Of a stretch of DNA of 64,000 nt, positions 60,526 through 64,000 are shown piece by piece. Source of the stretch: CBDBZX01 sp965213645 (lineage in GTDB: Bacteria > Deinococcota > Deinococci > Deinococcales > Trueperaceae). Both the position numbers and the translations under genes were made by a program. Numbering within the stretch: position 1 is the stretch's first letter; every line of letters starts with the position of its first letter. The stretch lies in the NCBI GenBank assembly GCA_965213645.1, contig CBDBZX010000004.1:310001-374000 (forward strand). Reading direction: 5' to 3'. The notes beneath the pieces are model-generated. The model saw only the letters and a program-made list of their open reading frames with translations, was not told where the DNA came from and did not search any database.

Positions 60526-61567
60526 TACACGACAAAAGCCTGAAAGCGCTGTGTAGGAGCTTAGGGTCAAGGGAGAGGTTGGTGATCGCTCTGCGGATAA
60601 AGTCAAGCCCGAGCCGGAAGACAGACCTTTCACGTCTACCGTGCGGCTTGATGCGAATAGGCTTGAGTCGGTGTTGCCAGTGACCGACTTTAAGCGCCCA
60701 GAGAAAGGCGAGACTAACCACAGCGACCAGGGCGCTGAGGCGCTCGGTGTCCTTGAGGTGGGTATCTTCGAGGTTGAAGCCGCTCGACTTGAGGGCTTTG
60801 AAAAGAGACTCTATCTGCCACCTGTGGGCGTAAGCGCTCAAGGCTTTTCTAGGATTGCGGTTGGTCACAATGATGACGAGTTGCTGGTCACAGCTCCTAG
60901 TTGCAGCAACGGCAAGCTCACACCCACAAATCTTGTAGCGGTGGTGGAGGCTTCGCGTTTGCAAGGGTTCAAGCTGCCGAAAAAAGGCTGCGAGTTGAAA
61001 CCAGTTGTCAGCTAGGCTGTTTTCTCGGATGCGAATGGCAAAGGGAATGTTTTGGTCTATCAGGAACCCAAACCAGTCTTGACCAATGAACTCCCTATCT
61101 GCAAGTAAGACCTCTATGCGCTCAGGTTTGATGACCTCCAAAACCTGTTCGAGCAACTCAGTGCGCTCCAGTGTGTTCGAGTTGCCCTGTTTAGTCAGAA
61201 GAACGAACGCGAGGGGGATAGCGATACCTTCATCGACTAGAGCAATCATCAAAATATTGATGTTGAATACGCCAAACTTCCAGTTCGTTCTATCGACGCA
61301 TAAGGTGTAACGCTGCTTGTCGAGAAGTTTGACTATGAAGCGCGTGAAGTGTGTCTCGTCAAGCTCCAGCTCAGCAAAGAACCGCTGCGCCCGTCTATAC
61401 ACAGAAGCCTCACATGCCCAGCTTTGCATAGTGCTGACCACGCGCTTGAGATTGACCGTCCTCGCCTCGACAATACCCAGCATCAACATGCTCAGAAACG
61501 TGAGCCTCGACTTGTGCAAGTTGACACCTACTTCTTTCAACGCTTCGACTAATCCAGTATGCTTCAT
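60521..61567 (-). CDS. IS4-family DDE transposase
   Basis: This transposase has 348 residues with an IS4-type DDE core: first Asp in TLCVDRTNWKFG, second in VLLADREFIG, Glu in the AHRWQIESLFKALKSSGFN motif (YREK-like). Ribosome site AAGGAG precedes the ATG. The frame reaches the very end of the element: its last sense codon straddles the boundary and the TAG stop (60521-60523) is supplied by the flanking CTAAG. It looks intact. Confidence 0.9.
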   Translation of the reverse strand: MKHTGLVEALKEVGVNLHKSRLTFLSMLMLGIVEARTVNLKRVVSTMQSWACEASVYRRAQRFFAELELDETHFTRFIVKLLDKQRYTLCVDRTNWKFGVFNINILMIALVDEGIAIPLAFVLLTKQGNSNTLERTELLEQVLEVIKPERIEVLLADREFIGQDWFGFLIDQNIPFAIRIRENSLADNWFQLAAFFRQLEPLQTRSLHHRYKICGCELAVAATRSCDQQLVIIVTNRNPRKALSAYAHRWQIESLFKALKSSGFNLEDTHLKDTERLSALVAVVSLAFLWALKVGHWQHRLKPIRIKPHGRRERSVFRLGLDFIRRAITNLSLDPKLLHSAFRLLSCT

Positions 61568-61640
61568 TTGAGTTCTCCTTCGTTTAGCTACGCACTAAAC
61601 ATTCTTCAGGGAGAACTCCTTTTTGTAAAATTGTCGTGTA
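60526..61640 (-). mobile_element. IS4-type insertion sequence, 1115 bp
   Basis: Ends match as inverted repeats TACACGACAA, after which the two ends diverge. The 5-bp sequence CTAAG flanks both sides (60521-60525 and 61641-61645), read as the target duplication. It interrupts the AIPR gene and encodes one transposase. The target contains YTAR-like CTAA. Confidence 0.85.
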
Positions 61641-62423
61641 CTAAGCATCACTCGTATAATCAAAGTTTTACCTGAGAGTCAGCTTGCAAATAAAATTACG
61701 AATCGCACAAATAACCAAAACAGCATTAAGGCTCGCGATTTTCAATCGAACAGTGCTATTCAACGTCGCCTTAAAGCAGAATTTGAAGAGCAATATGACA
61801 GTCGAGTGTTTTATCGCGTCAAGAGAGGCGAAGCAACTACAGCTGATGAAGTTATAGATAATGATATTGCTGCTAGAGTTTTACTTTCCTTCGACCTAGA
61901 GCAGCCTTGGACAAGCCATCAAACAAATCGCATTTTAGAAGAGCTACACTCGCAAATTTTTGGCAGACCCGAAGTGACTGCGAAGCGTATAGTAGCTCTG
62001 AGCGACATCCATCAAACCATCCTTGAGAAACGTGGCGAGATAGAACAAAGCCTTGTTGCTGGATACACCATTACGCAATACTTTTTGGTTTACCTCCTGA
62101 AGCTAACTCTTCAAGGAGATGATCTAGGTAAAACCTTTTGTGCTTTCCCAGAACGGTTCATATCGCAAGACAACGGAAGATGGCGCTTAAAACAATGTAT
62201 TGAGGCAATGCTTACCGATTTGATAATAGATCTTAACTTTGAGCTTAAAGAACGTAAGGAAGCAGACAATCCGTTTGATTATAAAAGAGAATTGAAAAAC
62301 GCTGGGGATTCACGCAAGCTTGCCCAAAGCATTTTATCTTCTTATCAAAAAGCAGTGAAGCGAGAGCGCGTACCGTCATTCTCACAGGCTTGGGCAGACA
62401 GCCAGACTTTGAATCACGTTTAG
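61641..62423 (+). pseudogene. AIPR-family phage-resistance gene, 3' fragment
   Basis: From the right target copy the frame reads ITRIIKVLPESQLANKITNRTNNQNSIKARDFQSN, the conserved AIPR segment, followed by a C-terminal helical part of about 200 residues ending at 62423. It has no start of its own apart from 61806, which would lose that conserved segment. It continues the 5' fragment in frame when the insertion sequence is removed. Confidence 0.75.
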
Positions 62424-62528
62424 CTATATAGTTCTACTTCAGCTTTGCAGTGCAGGGTAAATTGACTATAAAGGGTACTGAAATTGACTCTTCAAAACCT
62501 CTATTTCATCGGCACTTTAAGCATAGCT

Positions 62529-62568
62529 CATAGGTGACTACAAAGGAAATCCTTTATAGTCACCTATG
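62529..62568. promoter_or_regulatory. 40-bp palindrome containing the recombinase start codon
   Basis: Arms of 19 bp (CATAGGTGACTA and onward, one mismatch) flank AA. The right arm contains TATAGT, 5 nt before the ATG at 62566, and ends with that ATG. A related word (TTGACTATAAAGGGTAC) lies about 65 bp upstream. It may be a recombinase binding/crossover site and an autoregulatory operator. Confidence 0.7.
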
Positions 62569-63186
62569 AGCCCATCGCGCCGCAAAAGAGTTGCCATCTA
62601 CGCCCGCGTCTCCACCACAGACAAGGACCAAGACCCGGAAACCCAACTCATGCCCTTACGGAAGTACGCCGATCTACGCGAGTGGGACATTCACGATATC
62701 TATGTGGATGAAGAAAGCGGACGGTATGAGAAGAAAGCCAAACGCCAGAGCTTCAACCACTTGCTAGGTGACGCGCACAAGCGCAAATTTGATGTGCTGC
62801 TAGTCTTCCGCTACAACCGCTTTGCGCGAAGCACGCAAGACCTCTTGAACGCCCTTAAAGACTTTGAGGCGCTAGGTATCGACTTCGTTTCCTATCAAGA
62901 GCAGATCGACACCACAACCAGCCACGGTAAATTCTTCTTCACTGTGATCGCGGGCTTCGCTCAGCTAGAGAGCGACACCATCAGCGAGAATGTGAAAGCG
63001 GGCATGGCAAGGGCTAAGGCGCAAGGTAAACGAGTAAGCCGTCCACCTCTTCCCAATAGGGAAAAGCAGCGAATCATTGAGACGTGGCAGCAGCTCGGCG
63101 GCATCCGTTCAACGAGTCGCCACCTGAATAAGCCGTTTTCAACCGTGCAAAAGGTCATTAAGGAATATCAGGCGCAGACAGTTTGA
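62566..63186 (+). CDS. serine recombinase (resolvase/invertase family)
   Basis: This 206-residue resolvase/invertase has the nucleophile Ser in IYARVSTTDKDQD (residue 16), the RYNRFARST motif with catalytic arginines, QEQIDTTTSHGKFFFTVIAGFAQLESDTISENV leading to the E-helix, and a C-terminal helix-turn-helix (GIRSTSRHLNKPFSTVQKVIKEY). The start lies inside the 40-bp palindrome. It could resolve multimers, invert a segment or move a small element; an inverted partner site was not found in the window. Confidence 0.92.
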   Translation: MSPSRRKRVAIYARVSTTDKDQDPETQLMPLRKYADLREWDIHDIYVDEESGRYEKKAKRQSFNHLLGDAHKRKFDVLLVFRYNRFARSTQDLLNALKDFEALGIDFVSYQEQIDTTTSHGKFFFTVIAGFAQLESDTISENVKAGMARAKAQGKRVSRPPLPNREKQRIIETWQQLGGIRSTSRHLNKPFSTVQKVIKEYQAQTV

Positions 63187-63220
63187 TTTGATGATCAGCA
63201 ACTTTGTGAGCAAGTCTGAT

Positions 63221-64000
63221 TCAAGGCAACGTCCACAGTCGGACCGTTCCATCGGAAGACGCCGTGACAAGTCGTTCGCCATCACTCAGGAAAGTGACAG
63301 CTCTAAGCGAGTTCGTATGCCCTACAAGTTCATACTGAGCCGATCCAAACGGGTAGTTCCAAACGAAGAGGTTACCTAACGTATCACCACCTGCTAAGTG
63401 TGCGCTATCTGACGCGAATGAAACAGCGCTGAAAGAACCCTTACTTACACCGCTCAAACTCACCTCATCAACTTGCTCATGTGTGCGTAGATCGAAAACG
63501 ACAAGTCTGTCGCTGTAGTGCACTGCTACAAGCGTCTCGTCAGGCGAGAAAGCACCGCCGGAGGCACGCATCGGTACCTCTTCCCCCTGATACGGCGAAT
63601 AAACCTGTTGAGTCGGAGAGAAGAGCTTCGTCTCGCTCTCCAAGTCCCACACCTCGGCTACGCCGTGGATGGAGGTGAGGAGGGCGTAACGCCCATCGAG
63701 ACTAACCGCTAGAGTTGATACAGGGTTCTCTACACCCTCTAACGTTGCAACGCTTTTACAGGTATCCGACTTATAGAGAACAAGCCGACCTTTGGCGTCC
63801 TTTGGTTCTACCCCCTCAAAGCGAGCATCAGACGTGTAGTGATAACTTCCAAAGCCACCGCAGCCACCGCGCGGTATCTCTATAGTTTCTACAAGAACAC
63901 CATCCGACAAACGGTAGCGCTTCTTTAATTTCGGGTATGCCTTAATTGTAACCGATTCTTCGTCAGGCGCGAGACTAAAGCTGAAGAGCTGGTTGCTGAA
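63221..64000 (-). CDS. WD40-repeat beta-propeller protein (5' end outside the window)
   Basis: The frame is open to the window edge; the TTG at 63910 is internal and 30 further codons upstream continue the repeat pattern. At least four WD-like blades are visible, the last with HTNSLRAVTFLSDGERLVTASSDGTVRLWTLP. Other blades read SLDGRYALLTSIHGVAEVWDLES and SPDETLVAVHYSDRLVVFDLRT. No catalytic domain is visible in this part. It lies 34 bp from the recombinase stop, convergent with it. Confidence 0.85.
   Translation of the reverse strand, partial: FSNQLFSFSLAPDEESVTIKAYPKLKKRYRLSDGVLVETIEIPRGGCGGFGSYHYTSDARFEGVEPKDAKGRLVLYKSDTCKSVATLEGVENPVSTLAVSLDGRYALLTSIHGVAEVWDLESETKLFSPTQQVYSPYQGEEVPMRASGGAFSPDETLVAVHYSDRLVVFDLRTHEQVDEVSLSGVSKGSFSAVSFASDSAHLAGGDTLGNLFVWNYPFGSAQYELVGHTNSLRAVTFLSDGERLVTASSDGTVRLWTLP

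Overview
The window looks like chromosomal DNA of a member of the Deinococcota (Deinococcus-Thermus), possibly Truepera-like, at roughly 54% GC. Three things suggest this. A 23S-5S-tRNA-Gly unit stands alone with its own promoter and no 16S gene beside it, the Thermus/Deinococcus arrangement. Many genes have a -10 box 5-6 nt before the start codon, so their mRNAs are probably leaderless. The gene content also fits, including an NSAR/OSBS-type MenC and a deoxyhypusine-synthase-like protein. The placement is inference; no 16S sequence is present to test it.

Layout. 1-9.7 kb: lnt, a potassium-uptake block (ktrA, ktrB, divergent trkA), an MBL hydrolase, a membrane protein and a sulfotransferase, separated by repeat-rich spacers. 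9.7-12.5 kb: an ABC-2 exporter, then three small stress-type proteins, one of them frameshifted. 12.7-27.5 kb: a polyol or tetrose catabolic and transport locus. One strand carries rpiB-like, binding protein, two permeases, a small membrane protein, two ATPases, tpiA-like, PfkB kinase, dhaK-like and dhaL-like genes. The other strand carries a SorC-family regulator and an aldolase-dehydrogenase fusion. The enzyme set matches L-erythrulose kinase plus two isomerases leading to erythrose 4-phosphate. A beheaded RbsA-type ATPase nearby shares a possible operator with the regulator region.

27.6-34.4 kb: mixed housekeeping genes, with two short genes recognised here at 31.2-31.4 kb (zinc ribbon) and 34.25-34.38 kb (membrane peptide). 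34.4-38.0 kb: tRNA-Gly, 5S and 23S, with promoter, processing stem and terminators. 38.2-46.3 kb: ridA, an orphan antitoxin, an Imm33-like protein, mgsA, terC, ppk, a HAD hydrolase, an enolase-superfamily enzyme and an FAH-family enzyme. 46.5-48.4 kb: a two-gene AAA ATPase plus TOPRIM-like pair, a candidate defence module. 48.6-55.9 kb: the deoxyhypusine-synthase-like gene with a structured RNA upstream, yceD-rpmF, and the fatty-acid cluster fabH-fabD-fabG-acpP-fabF.

55.9 kb to the end: an integrated element at the 3' half of a tRNA-Val gene. It carries an integrase, an excisionase, a ribbon-helix-helix/DUF4096 fusion, a HigBA-type toxin-antitoxin pair, an AIPR phage-resistance gene broken by an IS4-type insertion sequence, and a serine recombinase whose start codon lies in a 40-bp palindrome. 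The far end of the element lies beyond the window.

Several dispersed repeat families (called A to E here), including one MITE nested in another repeat with a 3-bp target duplication, occupy most long intergenic gaps. The hexamer CTCGAG is strongly over-represented up to about 59 kb and absent after it.
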